A stretch of 64,000 nucleotides of DNA, taken from UBA1227 sp963629305. GTDB lineage: Bacteria; Bacillota; Clostridia; Oscillospirales; Acutalibacteraceae. The DNA lies in assembly GCA_963629305.1 (NCBI GenBank), contig CAVGIJ010000002.1:62001-126000 (forward strand), written 5' to 3'. Under the pieces are notes generated by a model that was given only the letters and a program-made list of their open reading frames with translations, was not told the origin of the DNA and did not search any database. The position numbers and the translations under genes were made by a program. Of this stretch, positions 40,530 through 49,565 are shown piece after piece (position 1 is the first letter of the stretch; the number at the start of each line of letters is the position of its first letter).

Positions 40530-41711
40530 ATGAAAATCAATTCAAATTTCGATAATCTTGTTCCGAATTATCTTTTTGCGGAAGTCGCAAAGAGGACAAA
40601 TGACTTTATTGCAAAGAATCCGGATAAACCGGTTATTCGCATGGGTATAGGTGACGTAACACTTCCTCTTGCACCGGTAGTAGTGGAAGCCCTCAAAAAA
40701 GGTGCGGATGAACTCGGACACAAGGAAACCTTCAAAGGGTACCCTGATTATGAGGGGTATGCTTTTGTAAGAGAGGCAATAAGCGCATATTATAAATCCT
40801 TCGGCGTGGACGTTGGCGCAGATGAAATACTGGTCAACGACGGAGCAAAATCCGACTGCGCCAACATTGGAGACATATTCGCGACGAATAACACCGTCCT
40901 GGTTACCGACCCCGTATACCCGGTATACGTTGACTCCAATATCATGGCCGGCAGAAAAATCATATATGCCGCTGCCACCGAGGATAACGGATTTTGCGCC
41001 ATGCCGGACCATGATGTCCACGCCGACATCATCTATCTCTGCTCGCCGAACAATCCTACCGGTTCGGCATACTCATATAATCAACTGAAAGAATGGGTTG
41101 ATTATGCAAATGAAAATGATGCCGTAATCATCTATGACTGTGCGTATGAGGCGTTTATAACCGATGACAGTCCAAGGAGCATTTTCGCAATTCCGGGTGC
41201 TCGCACATGTGCCATAGAGCTTTGCTCTCTTTCAAAGACAGCAGGCTTCACCGGTACCCGTGGAGGTTATACGGTTATTCCTCACGAGCTTGAGCGTGAC
41301 GGACACAACATATACAAGCTCTGGTACAGGAGGCTCAGCACAAAGTACAACGGTGTTTCGTATCCTGTACAGTGCGCTATTGCCGCTGTATTTACAGAAG
41401 ATGGTATAAACCAAATTAAACGGAATATAAGCTACTATCAAAACAACGCAAAGGTTATTTCCGGTACATTTGATGAACTCGGTATACCATACACCGGCGG
41501 AAAGAATTCGCCGTATATATGGGTTAAATGTCCAAACGGTCTTTCATCTTGGGAATTCTTTGATCTGCTTCTTGCAAAGGTTCAGGTTGTCGGAACTCCC
41601 GGTGAGGGCTTTGGTGAATGCGGAAAAGGGTGGTTCCGCTTTACGTCTTTTGGAAGCTATGAGAATACCGTTGAAGCAATGAAAAGAATAAAAGCTCTTC
41701 TTTCAAAATGA
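40530..41711 (+). CDS. dapL: LL-diaminopimelate aminotransferase
   Basis: 393-residue class I PLP aminotransferase converting tetrahydrodipicolinate straight to LL-DAP with glutamate as donor. Landmarks: MKINSNFDNLVPNYLFAEV, CSPNNPTGSAYS and the PLP Lys in SLSKTAGFTGTRGGY. With dapF next door, the two genes give the two last steps to meso-DAP without succinyl or acetyl intermediates. Confidence 0.96.
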   Translation: MKINSNFDNLVPNYLFAEVAKRTNDFIAKNPDKPVIRMGIGDVTLPLAPVVVEALKKGADELGHKETFKGYPDYEGYAFVREAISAYYKSFGVDVGADEILVNDGAKSDCANIGDIFATNNTVLVTDPVYPVYVDSNIMAGRKIIYAAATEDNGFCAMPDHDVHADIIYLCSPNNPTGSAYSYNQLKEWVDYANENDAVIIYDCAYEAFITDDSPRSIFAIPGARTCAIELCSLSKTAGFTGTRGGYTVIPHELERDGHNIYKLWYRRLSTKYNGVSYPVQCAIAAVFTEDGINQIKRNISYYQNNAKVISGTFDELGIPYTGGKNSPYIWVKCPNGLSSWEFFDLLLAKVQVVGTPGEGFGECGKGWFRFTSFGSYENTVEAMKRIKALLSK

Positions 41712-41732
41712 TTATCAGATGAGAATAAAACA

Positions 41733-41771
41733 AAAGGGACAAGTGGTGAAACAACAACCACTTGTCCCTTT
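41733..41771. terminator. bidirectional terminator between dapL and the acetyltransferase gene
   Basis: AAAGGGACAAGTGGT (41733-41747) pairs perfectly with ACCACTTGTCCCTTT (41757-41771). T residues follow mainly on the minus strand; the genes converge. Confidence 0.85.
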
Positions 41772-41783
41772 AAATTTTAGTTT

Positions 41784-42305
41784 TTATATGCTTTTACAGT
41801 AAATATTTCTTTCAAGTCCGCCGTACTTGGTTTTCTTGCTGTGATAGGTAAAGCCACACGCCTCGAAGTTTTTTATACTGTATATATTTTCCGGTGAGAT
41901 CGTGGCGCATAGAGTGTGAAATCCCTCTTCTTTTGCAATTACTTCAAGCTTTTTTGTAAGAATATGTTGAAGACCGTTGCCGCGAAAGTCAGGGGATACG
42001 ATTACAAGCTTCATATTGGCAGTGAGAAGAAGCTCTTCACCTGAAAGACCGAGATCAAGTCCGAGATTTTCCTCGGTGTCGCCGCCTATAAACAAAACCA
42101 TGAAAGCCGCAAGCTCACCGCCATAAAATGCACCGAGCGTATAGTGCGGTTCCATAAGACAGGAGGCGAGAGCTTCCTTTGAATTTCTGCGAAGGATTTC
42201 GGGATTTGTAATTACACCGAATGCCTTTTCCTGAAGCTCACATACACTGTCAAGGTCGTCAACGGTGCACCTTCTGAAATTAAATTTTTCAACGGGAATT
42301 TTCAT
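41784..42305 (-). CDS. GNAT family N-acetyltransferase
   Basis: 173 residues with the acetyl-CoA-binding motif A (VIVSPDFRGNGLQHILTKKLEVIA) and a C-terminal NFEACGFTYHSKK typical of the GNAT fold. Substrate unknown. It follows a membrane protein gene by 16 bases and so is probably co-transcribed with it. Confidence 0.88.
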   Translation of the reverse strand: MKIPVEKFNFRRCTVDDLDSVCELQEKAFGVITNPEILRRNSKEALASCLMEPHYTLGAFYGGELAAFMVLFIGGDTEENLGLDLGLSGEELLLTANMKLVIVSPDFRGNGLQHILTKKLEVIAKEEGFHTLCATISPENIYSIKNFEACGFTYHSKKTKYGGLERNIYCKSI

Positions 42306-42321
42306 AAGTATACCTCTTTGT

Positions 42322-42945
42322 TTATTCGTTCAGCATTTTGTTATAGGTATCACTGTCAAGCCGGTTCTTAAACGAGTACTCCTCATGGAAGATGTCGTAT
42401 CCGTGAGCTTTTCTGTATGCCATCCAGTTTCTCTCAAGAACGAAAAGGTTCTTAAAGTTTTGCGGACTTTTAATAATTTTTACCTTTTGAACATACGGAT
42501 TATGTACTGCAAGGAAAAAGCGGTATCCGAACAGGTCGTTGAGCATGTCGATACTCAGCGTTCTTCTGTCTATCAGTAGTTGGAACGTTTCAAAAAAGGT
42601 AAGGTAGTTTGAAATGTCTACGTTTTCAATGTCCAGGTCAGGGCAATTTTCAAAATCGTATTGTTCAAACATGGTATATGCCTTTTTATAGTCCTCATTT
42701 GAGATAAAGTTTTGATTCAGTGTTTCGATAAACTCAGCCTGTGAGATCTTTCTCGCCTGATAAAGTTCAACAACGAGCAATTCAACGCCGAGAATAGCTA
42801 CCAGCTCGGAGATAACCTCAACAATACCGCTTCCTTTGACTATTGAGAGGACTATTACTGCGAGGCCTCCGAGAATCATAAACGTATAAATAAAAAACAC
42901 TCTTTTGTTTTTTGTTCTGAGTAGTTTTTTCAATGTATCCACCAT
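42322..42945 (-). CDS. hypothetical membrane protein
   Basis: 207 residues, not recognised. Two hydrophobic helices near the N-terminus (about residues 16-36 and 44-62) are followed by a soluble, mixed-charge domain of about 140 residues with no Cys or catalytic signature I can name. The topology suggests a membrane-anchored cytoplasmic domain. It lies between an M20 peptidase and a GNAT gene on the same strand. Confidence 0.75.
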   Translation of the reverse strand: MVDTLKKLLRTKNKRVFFIYTFMILGGLAVIVLSIVKGSGIVEVISELVAILGVELLVVELYQARKISQAEFIETLNQNFISNEDYKKAYTMFEQYDFENCPDLDIENVDISNYLTFFETFQLLIDRRTLSIDMLNDLFGYRFFLAVHNPYVQKVKIIKSPQNFKNLFVLERNWMAYRKAHGYDIFHEEYSFKNRLDSDTYNKMLNE

Positions 42946-42985
42946 TTTCCTTGTTTTTTTGTAACTGCCTGATGTTTGCTACTGA

Positions 42986-44350
42986 TTAGCCGGCTGTCAT
43001 TTCTCGGATGTAGCGCTTGAAGAATGCAACACCCTTTCCGAGTTGCTCAACAGGTATGCGTTCATTTGTTGAATGAGTTGTAAGCATGAGATTTGCGCAA
43101 ACCTCAAACGGTGCAAATCTGTAGATGTTTTCGCATACACACTCATAGTTATAGGCATCTGTTCCGCCGACAATCATAAAGGGAGTAACAGCGCTTTTTT
43201 TGTTGTTCTCGACAATAAGTTTTGACAGTGTCTCAAATGCTCTTGTGTCTGTAGGTGAAATCTTACTTGCCTCCTTGCCTTTGAGAAGTTCCACTGTGAC
43301 ATTCTTTCCACCCATATACTTTTCAATATGACGGCGGCAGTCATCAATTGTAAGACCCTGACACATCCTAAAGTTTATAACGCATGATGCCTTTTGGGGA
43401 AGTACATTGGCCGTCGGAGAACCGCTTGCCATGGTAACCGCCTGACATGAGCGTACAAATGATGCGCCGGCGTAGTTTTTCGCCATAAAAAATGTAATAA
43501 GTTCTTTGTATTTGTCCGCGTTTTTGAGTATCGGCTTCAACCAAAATGCGGATTTATCGCCAAGAGCCTGTATAAGCTTTAAAAAGTAATCTGGCATTTC
43601 TGCCGGAAATTGATGATTTTCAAGATTCCTTATTTTCTTTGAAAGGACACCTATTCCTGTATGCTTCGGAGGAGCAGAGGAGTGGCCGCCTTTTGAATTT
43701 ACGGTGACTTTGAAGTCGGCATAACCCTTTTCGCCGATTCCTATACCGGAAAGGACAGTGTCGATTGCACCCGGAACCTTTACTGGAATCATGGCACCGC
43801 CTTCGTCTACGAGGCTGTCAAGGTGCACGCCCTTGCCTTTAAGTACCTTTGCGAGCATTTTTGCGGAATTGTCCTTGCCGGCAACAATCTCCTCGTTGTA
43901 ACCAAAGCAGAGGTATACGCTTCTTTTAGGTCTGTAGCCCTCTTCAAGCAGGAGCTCAATACTCTCCATTACGGAAATGAGATGATTCTTCATGTCAAGA
44001 GCGCCGCGTCCCCAAATGAACTTACCGTCATTGTATCCCTCAAATGCAGGATGTTCCCAGTCCTTGTCTGTACCCTGTGCAACGGGAACCACATCTTGAT
44101 GAGCGAGAAACGCAATAGGATCAAGTGTTTTGTCCGTGCCTTCCCAAAAGTAGAGAAGTCCTGCTTTTCCGACTGTTTCAAGTGTGAGATTCTTATGAAG
44201 CAGAGGGAAAGATTTGCGTAGATAATCATGAAACCTGTCAAATTCTTTCCAGTCCGTGAGGCTTTCATCTTCATGGGAGATAGTTTTTATTTTGATAGCT
44301 CCCGAAAGCTTGTCCGAAACTCTTTTGAGGTCAACTTTTTCGTTAATCAC
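42986..44350 (-). CDS. M20 family metallopeptidase
   Basis: About 454 residues of the M20 (carboxypeptidase S/ArgE-like) family. Metal ligands and catalytic residues are in FLAHQDVVPV, GRGALDMKNH, CFGYNEEIVAG (Glu pair), DEGGAM and the C-terminal THSTNERIPVEQ; the lid domain has SKGGHSSAPP. It likely cleaves short peptides or N-acyl amino acids in the cytoplasm. I favour GTG 44350 (AAGGTGG 6 bases upstream); an ATG 15 bases earlier lacks a good ribosome site. Confidence 0.9.
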   Translation of the reverse strand: MINEKVDLKRVSDKLSGAIKIKTISHEDESLTDWKEFDRFHDYLRKSFPLLHKNLTLETVGKAGLLYFWEGTDKTLDPIAFLAHQDVVPVAQGTDKDWEHPAFEGYNDGKFIWGRGALDMKNHLISVMESIELLLEEGYRPKRSVYLCFGYNEEIVAGKDNSAKMLAKVLKGKGVHLDSLVDEGGAMIPVKVPGAIDTVLSGIGIGEKGYADFKVTVNSKGGHSSAPPKHTGIGVLSKKIRNLENHQFPAEMPDYFLKLIQALGDKSAFWLKPILKNADKYKELITFFMAKNYAGASFVRSCQAVTMASGSPTANVLPQKASCVINFRMCQGLTIDDCRRHIEKYMGGKNVTVELLKGKEASKISPTDTRAFETLSKLIVENNKKSAVTPFMIVGGTDAYNYECVCENIYRFAPFEVCANLMLTTHSTNERIPVEQLGKGVAFFKRYIREMTAG

Positions 44351-44413
44351 GTGTACCACCTTCATAATAAATAATTTTCCCCGATTGTCGAAATTATAAC
44401 ATACAAAAACAAA

Positions 44414-44448
44414 AGAAAAAAGACTTATCCTGTGAATAAGCCTTTTAA
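44414..44448 (-). terminator. terminator of the transglutaminase-like gene
   Basis: Minus-strand AAAAGGCTTAT / ATAAGTCTTTT stem (one mismatch) with a 7-base loop, followed by TTTCTTTTG. Confidence 0.78.
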
Positions 44449-44494
44449 TAAACCTGAATATTTTTTATACTCGTGCTATACAATCAATCAAAAC

Positions 44495-45226
44495 TTAAGA
44501 AAAGTTTTTAAAAGAGTTTATATTGCCCTCCTGATTGAATGCGTAGTATCCGGATGTGTTTGTTGTACAGAAATGTCTGTATATGAGCTTTCCTTTGCCT
44601 ATCATATAATCAACTTCCGAGTCAAAGATGTAATCCTGACCGTCTACGCGAAGAACGTTCCATGTGTGATCGCCGCCGCTCAGCGTTCCCTGTATGCAGT
44701 ACACCGGAAGACCTATTCTTCTTGTCATGACCATGAAGAGGGCAGCGTACTCGGTGCACGTGCCGTGACCGGTTTTAAGTATTCCCTTTGCACGTCCTAC
44801 CATCTTTGCGTCATAAGAACTTTTGTAGGTTGCGGAGGCGCTTATAAACGAACTTTCATAGTAAAAATTTTCAATGAGATACTCATGAATTGCACGCACT
44901 TTTTCATAGTTTGACATGGTGCAGTCGGTTATCTCACTTAAAATTTCATCTACTCTGTTGTCAACATATGAGTCCCTTGTTATAACGGGTTCAAGCGCCG
45001 CATTGTTGAGAATTTTTTCAGCCGCCGTACCGTATTTTACCTGCTGATTCGGTGAGTTCATCTCAAGCGTAACAACTTCTATTGAGTTTACGGCGTCGAG
45101 AGAACCTTTTCCGCTTTTCAGTGTCACTTCATTTTTTGTTATAAACATTGAGGCGGGGAACATAGTGAAAACCATGATTATAAGCGATGTAACCGCCGCA
45201 ATTTGAATCTTTATTTTAATATTCAT
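44495..45226 (-). CDS. exported transglutaminase-like domain protein
   Basis: 243 residues. A hydrophobic N-terminal segment (IQIAAVTSLIIMVFTMFPASMF) is a signal peptide or anchor. The transglutaminase/protease fold shows the catalytic triad: Cys in GHGTCTEYAALF, His in GDHTWNVLRV and Asp in IFDSEVD. Such proteins act outside the membrane on proteins or peptidoglycan; substrate unknown. ATG 45226 has GGGAG upstream; an in-frame GTG at 45232 is possible. Confidence 0.85.
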   Translation of the reverse strand: MNIKIKIQIAAVTSLIIMVFTMFPASMFITKNEVTLKSGKGSLDAVNSIEVVTLEMNSPNQQVKYGTAAEKILNNAALEPVITRDSYVDNRVDEILSEITDCTMSNYEKVRAIHEYLIENFYYESSFISASATYKSSYDAKMVGRAKGILKTGHGTCTEYAALFMVMTRRIGLPVYCIQGTLSGGDHTWNVLRVDGQDYIFDSEVDYMIGKGKLIYRHFCTTNTSGYYAFNQEGNINSFKNFS

Positions 45227-45275
45227 TAACACACTCCCGTATGTTTTTGTAATTACTTTTTAGTCTTTGTAACAC

Positions 45276-45296
45276 TTTTGTTACCATTTTGTTACC
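45276..45296. repeat. 11-base-period direct repeats in a divergent promoter region
   Basis: TTTTGTTACC occurs at 45276-45285 and 45287-45296, with a weaker third copy (inverted sense GTAACAC) at 45269-45275. An 11-base period is typical of sites for OmpR/PhoB-type response regulators. They lie between the divergent transglutaminase-like and zinc-ribbon genes. Confidence 0.5.
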
Positions 45297-45431
45297 TGTA
45301 GATAATAACAGATAAGATTACAAAATGCAACCCTTTTTTTATTCAGTGTTTGAAATGGTGTTATGATATGGTATACTTTATGCATCGGTAATTTATATAC
45401 AATGTATACAATGGGGAGGTGCCGTTTGCAC

Positions 45432-46553
45432 ATGAAGAAATACAATTGCCCGAATTGCTCGGCGGAACTTTATTGGGACGCTCAGGCGAATGCCCTAAAA
45501 TGTGATTACTGCGAGCATGAGTATCAGCCGGAAGAACTTGATGCACTTATGGCAAAATCCGCTGAAATTCGCGGTGAAAAACAAAAGCCTGCCGCAGATA
45601 ACACAGATGGCGGAGAAAAGCAGATAAGAGAGGCAAACGAACAGGACAAGGTAACGGACGAGTCCGAGAAGGTGGATGTATCTGATCTTGTGGTTTATGC
45701 TTGTAAAAACTGCGGTGCAGAGGTCATAACGTCACGCAGTACGGTTGCTACAACATGCGCATTTTGCGGAAGAGCTATTTCTCTCACCGACAAAATGGTC
45801 GGAAATTTCAAACCGGATTCCGTTATCCCGTTTGCGATTGATGAGGAAAAGGCAAAGAGCATATACAAGGGATATGCGGCAAAGGGTTTACTTTCACCGA
45901 AAAAATTCAGATCTTCAAACGAAATTAAAAAGATGAAAGGTGTATATGTCCCGTTTTGGCTTCATTCCTATACGGAAAATGCATCTGTTGTCATCGACGG
46001 AGAAAATACAACCAGTCATAAAAGAGGCGACGACAAGGTTATTGAGCATCATATGTACAAGGTGGACATGAATGTCGAAGGAAAATTTTCAAGCATTCCG
46101 ACAGACGGTCTTAAAAACCTTGACAATGATCTTATGGCAGCCATAGAGCCTTTTGACTATTTGAAACTTACAGATTTTAATCCGGCTTTTATGGCAGGAT
46201 TTTATGCCGAGGAGTACGATGAATCCGCAAATGAAACCGTACACGAAGCACACACACGTTCAAAAACTGCCATGGAGGCTGAGTCTTTATCAAATGCGGG
46301 ATTTTATCAAACAAAACTTGTAACGGCATACAACTCAAGTTACGATAATGAAGTATCAAAGTACGCAATGCTTCCCGTTTGGCTTTTCAATGTAGAGTAC
46401 AACAAAAAGAATTATCAGTTTGCCGTAAACGGAGAGACCGGAAAGGTTGCCGGAAAACTTCCGATCAGTAAGGCTAAAATTGCGGCATCAATTGCCGGAA
46501 GCTTTGCAGGCACACAGCTTATAGCTCTTGTTATACGGCTTTTGACAATGTAA
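45432..46553 (+). CDS. zinc-ribbon protein, YdjG-like
   Basis: 373 residues. Two zinc ribbons at the N-terminus (CPNC...CDYC and CKNC...CAFCGRA) are separated by an acidic linker, then a beta-rich domain (VIPFAIDEEKAKSIYKGY, GVYVPFWLHSYTENASV, MLPVWLFNVEY) and a C-terminal hydrophobic helix. Size and neighbours match B. subtilis YdjG. A TTG at 45426 is 6 bases from GGAGGTG and could be the true start; ATG 45432 is 12 bases away. Confidence 0.82.
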   Translation: MKKYNCPNCSAELYWDAQANALKCDYCEHEYQPEELDALMAKSAEIRGEKQKPAADNTDGGEKQIREANEQDKVTDESEKVDVSDLVVYACKNCGAEVITSRSTVATTCAFCGRAISLTDKMVGNFKPDSVIPFAIDEEKAKSIYKGYAAKGLLSPKKFRSSNEIKKMKGVYVPFWLHSYTENASVVIDGENTTSHKRGDDKVIEHHMYKVDMNVEGKFSSIPTDGLKNLDNDLMAAIEPFDYLKLTDFNPAFMAGFYAEEYDESANETVHEAHTRSKTAMEAESLSNAGFYQTKLVTAYNSSYDNEVSKYAMLPVWLFNVEYNKKNYQFAVNGETGKVAGKLPISKAKIAASIAGSFAGTQLIALVIRLLTM

Positions 46554-46566
46554 GGGGGGAATAAAT

Positions 46567-47520
46567 ATGAAAATGAAAAAATTGATTTCTATCCTCATTA
46601 CGGTTGTCATGGTACTTACATTGACCTGCATTTTTGCTTTTGCCGAAGGTGAGTTTGAAAATCCATACAGCTCGTACGGCTCGGATTCGTATACCCAAGA
46701 TGAGACGGAAACTACGGAGAGTTATACAGCGCAAAACGGCTACTCATATGACTATATGGTTCCGAATCTCGACATGAGTACGGTGCAGCATGACAATGTA
46801 TATGATTTTGCGGATTTACTTACAGATGAAGAGGAACAAAATCTTTCAAAATTTGCACGTGAACAAGGTTCAAAGTACGGTATTGCATTGAATTTTCTCA
46901 CATACAGTGACGCATTCGGCAAATCCACAATGGTATTTACCGATGACTTCTACGACTACTTTATCGGCATGCAGACATCCGGAATACTTTTCGCGGTAGA
47001 CATGGATAACAGACAGGTATATATAAATACCGTAGGATCTGCAATCAGTAATGTTGATGATGACGAGATAGACAGTATTCTCGACGATACCTTCTCTTAT
47101 GCAACAGATGCTGACTATTATGGGTTCTTTGTAAATACACTCGATAAGACGCTCTACGCATATTCAAACGATAACAGCGGTGTTACATATGAGGCGTATG
47201 ATTACGGCGACGACTACGGCGTGATAAACTCCGCTCCGAACAAGTTTGCGCCGACCGTTTTATCGCTCATTGTTTCGGTTGTCGTAACAGTTGTGGTTGT
47301 TCTTGTTCTTCTTATAATTCATAACAAGAACAACAAGGCTCCGTCGGCTGCAACATATATGGACGAGCGTTTCAAGATTCTTTCAAGGCAGGAACACTTT
47401 ATGGGCGTTCGACATGAAGTGCTTCATGATTATTACAAGTCTGATTCATCGAGCGGAGGCGGATCGAGTCATTCATCCGGCGGAGGCGGCTCCCACGGCG
47501 GAGGAGGACACAGCTTCTGA
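46567..47520 (+). CDS. TPM domain protein, YdjH-like
   Basis: 317 residues: signal peptide (ISILITVVMVLTLTCIFAFAEG), a TPM domain at about 75-205 (VYDFADLLTDEEEQNLSKFAREQGSKYGIAL), a membrane helix (VLSLIVSVVVTVVVVLVLLI) and a Gly/Ser/His-rich tail (GGGGSHGGGGHSF). TPM domains are found in membrane-protein quality control and PSII repair phosphatases. B. subtilis YdjH has the same place next to YdjG and YdjI. The stop overlaps the next start (TGATG). Confidence 0.85.
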   Translation: MKMKKLISILITVVMVLTLTCIFAFAEGEFENPYSSYGSDSYTQDETETTESYTAQNGYSYDYMVPNLDMSTVQHDNVYDFADLLTDEEEQNLSKFAREQGSKYGIALNFLTYSDAFGKSTMVFTDDFYDYFIGMQTSGILFAVDMDNRQVYINTVGSAISNVDDDEIDSILDDTFSYATDADYYGFFVNTLDKTLYAYSNDNSGVTYEAYDYGDDYGVINSAPNKFAPTVLSLIVSVVVTVVVVLVLLIIHNKNNKAPSAATYMDERFKILSRQEHFMGVRHEVLHDYYKSDSSSGGGSSHSSGGGGSHGGGGHSF

Positions 47521-48179
47521 TGGGACTTTACAATGCCTTTAAGAAAAAACTTATAAACAGACTCCACAGTGAAGTTGTGGATATCACAGTCGGTGCGACA
47601 GGACTTACGCCAGGTCAGCTTTCAACAGTGGTAAATGCCATTTCCGAGGGTGCGAAAACTCCGGATCCCAAATCCGTTTCGGGTGCAACGGATGTTTACC
47701 TCAAGAAAATCATGAAAGATTTCGGCAATTTCAGTAAAAATGATGCCGAGATTGCCATAAAGGATTTCATAAAGCAGTATCTTGCCATAAGATTTGAAGG
47801 CAAGACTGAGTTTGACGGTATAAATGTCGGAAAAGAAATCCGCCCGAAAACTTTGGGTGATTCCAAATCCCACACAGTGAGGAATATTGTGTACAACAAA
47901 ATAACCATAGCGGGCTATGAAAAACAGGAAGAATATGCTACAATTAATTATCAAATTTCCTGCGGATATGATCTCGACGGCGAGCGGGTTGAAACACGTT
48001 ATAAGGTTTCATACTCACTGCGTTTCAGAGAAAACGGGGAAAATGCGGTTTCTTACATATGCCCGAACTGCAATGCTGAGATTTCTTCCGACAACACGGG
48101 AGAGTGTCAGTACTGCGGAGCAAAAATTGTAATGGATACTATTTATACCTGGTATATTTCATCAATAACAGAAAATTAA
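47520..48179 (+). CDS. hypothetical zinc-ribbon protein, possible Tim44-like fold
   Basis: 219 residues. After an amphipathic N-terminus comes an alpha/beta region (VYLKKIMKDFGNFSKNDAEIAIKDFIKQYLAIRF ... YKVSYSLRFREN) that could be a Tim44-like domain, and a C-terminal zinc ribbon CPNC...CQYCG. I do not recognise it with certainty. It is coupled to the TPM gene and precedes the SPFH gene by 16 bases, so it belongs to this membrane-associated cluster. Confidence 0.7.
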   Translation: MGLYNAFKKKLINRLHSEVVDITVGATGLTPGQLSTVVNAISEGAKTPDPKSVSGATDVYLKKIMKDFGNFSKNDAEIAIKDFIKQYLAIRFEGKTEFDGINVGKEIRPKTLGDSKSHTVRNIVYNKITIAGYEKQEEYATINYQISCGYDLDGERVETRYKVSYSLRFRENGENAVSYICPNCNAEISSDNTGECQYCGAKIVMDTIYTWYISSITEN

Positions 48180-48195
48180 AAGGAGTGTTTTATAA

Positions 48196-49497
48196 ATGGG
48201 ACTTTTAAAACTCGCGGCAACAACTGTAAGTGAGGTTCTCGGCGGCGGTATTCAGGCTGTTTCCGGTGCAACCGAATCCGCAATGTGGAAGGAGTATTTC
48301 CAAAGCGGAGATATGTCAAACGGCGTTCTTATGAAACGCGCTGAGAAAATTCTTGTAGACGGCGGAAAAAACAAAAAAGCAGATGACAACCTTATTTCCG
48401 CAGGTTCGGGAATAGACGTTCAAGAGGGTCAATGTATGATTCTCGTTGAGAACGGAAAAGTAGTTGAATTTTGTGCTGAGCCGGGACGCTATACCTATGA
48501 AGAGTCAACGGCGCCTTCATTTATCCCGGGTGAAAACGAAAAATTCGGTGATGCTCTCAAAGCATACGGAAAAGATATCATCGCTCAATGGCAGGCAGGC
48601 GGTCAACGCTTTAATTCACAGAGAGTTTATTTCATAAACATGTGTGAGCTTCTCGCAACACCGATAAAGTGGGGTTGCGGAGACATTGCCTTCCACCACA
48701 CAAGCAAGATGGCAGGCGGAAATATTGAACTTGACATCTCCATCAAGGGTAACGGACAGCTTACCATTAAAGTCGGAGATCCTATGAAGTTCTTTGAGAA
48801 TATCGGTGCTCAGTATGTCGGAACAGATGACGATGTCCTCGTGTCACTCAATGATGACGGTATCATTTCAAACCTTAAGTCGGGCATCCTCGACAAGATA
48901 GGTGCCGCTATCTCAACTCTCGGTGCAAGTGAGCCTGTTCCTTACACAAGCATCGGTGCTCATGCAGAAGAGGTTGCCGCTCTTATAAACAAGAACCTTA
49001 GTGAAGAGTGGGCAGGACTTCGCGGATTTGAAGTAGTAACATTTACAATAAACGGTGCATTTGTTGCAACTGATGAGGATAAGGCTCAGATTCAGGAGAT
49101 GCAAAAGGCATTCAACATGGGTGCTAACACAAATGCTGCCAACTATGATGTTCAGAAAACAATGGCAGAGGGTGTTAAAGCTGCCGGTGAGACGGGTGGC
49201 GCATCCGGAATGATGGGTATCGGCCTTGGCATGGGAGCTATAGGTAATGCGGGACTCGGACAGATGACGAATCAGAATCCGGTTGCCGCACAGGCTCAGG
49301 CATCCGCTCCTGCAGCAGCTACACCGACAGCAGGTGCATGGACATGCTCTTGCGGCGCACAAAACAGCGGAAACTTCTGCACAAGCTGCGGCGCAAAGAA
49401 GCCTGAGCAGGCACAGGGCGGATTCTGCCCGAATTGCGGCACAAAACTCAGCGGCGGTGCAAACTTCTGCCCGAATTGCGGAAACAAACTGAACTGA
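48196..49497 (+). CDS. SPFH domain / zinc-ribbon protein, YdjI-like
   Basis: 433 residues. Residues about 60-310 form an SPFH (virion core-like) domain: VQEGQCMILVENGKVVEFCAEPGRYTY, RVYFINMCELLATPIKWG, LRGFEVVTFTING. After an Ala/Gly/Gln-rich linker come two double zinc ribbons (CSCGAQNSGNFCTSCGAKK and CPNCGTKLSGGANFCPNCGNK). In B. subtilis YdjI is an SPFH protein recruited to the membrane by YdjG and YdjH and linked to PspA and envelope stress. The same partners precede it here, without a pspA homologue. Confidence 0.9.
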   Translation: MGLLKLAATTVSEVLGGGIQAVSGATESAMWKEYFQSGDMSNGVLMKRAEKILVDGGKNKKADDNLISAGSGIDVQEGQCMILVENGKVVEFCAEPGRYTYEESTAPSFIPGENEKFGDALKAYGKDIIAQWQAGGQRFNSQRVYFINMCELLATPIKWGCGDIAFHHTSKMAGGNIELDISIKGNGQLTIKVGDPMKFFENIGAQYVGTDDDVLVSLNDDGIISNLKSGILDKIGAAISTLGASEPVPYTSIGAHAEEVAALINKNLSEEWAGLRGFEVVTFTINGAFVATDEDKAQIQEMQKAFNMGANTNAANYDVQKTMAEGVKAAGETGGASGMMGIGLGMGAIGNAGLGQMTNQNPVAAQAQASAPAAATPTAGAWTCSCGAQNSGNFCTSCGAKKPEQAQGGFCPNCGTKLSGGANFCPNCGNKLN

Positions 49498-49526
49498 CAA
49501 ATTTTAATCTGACAGACCAAATGTAA

Positions 49527-49565
49527 AAAAACAGCGTTGAAAATCATTTTTCAACGCTGTTTTTG
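49527..49565. terminator. bidirectional terminator between the SPFH and gtrA genes
   Basis: AGCGTTGAAAA and TTTTCAACGCT pair over loop TCA (49544-49546), extended by flanking A and T runs. The loop contains the gtrA stop codon, so the 3' end of gtrA forms part of the stem. Confidence 0.9.

Noticed and set aside
48913..49500. Cys-rich 195-codon minus-strand frame
   Set aside because: It is the complement of the Ala/Gly/zinc-ribbon-rich 3' end of the SPFH gene.
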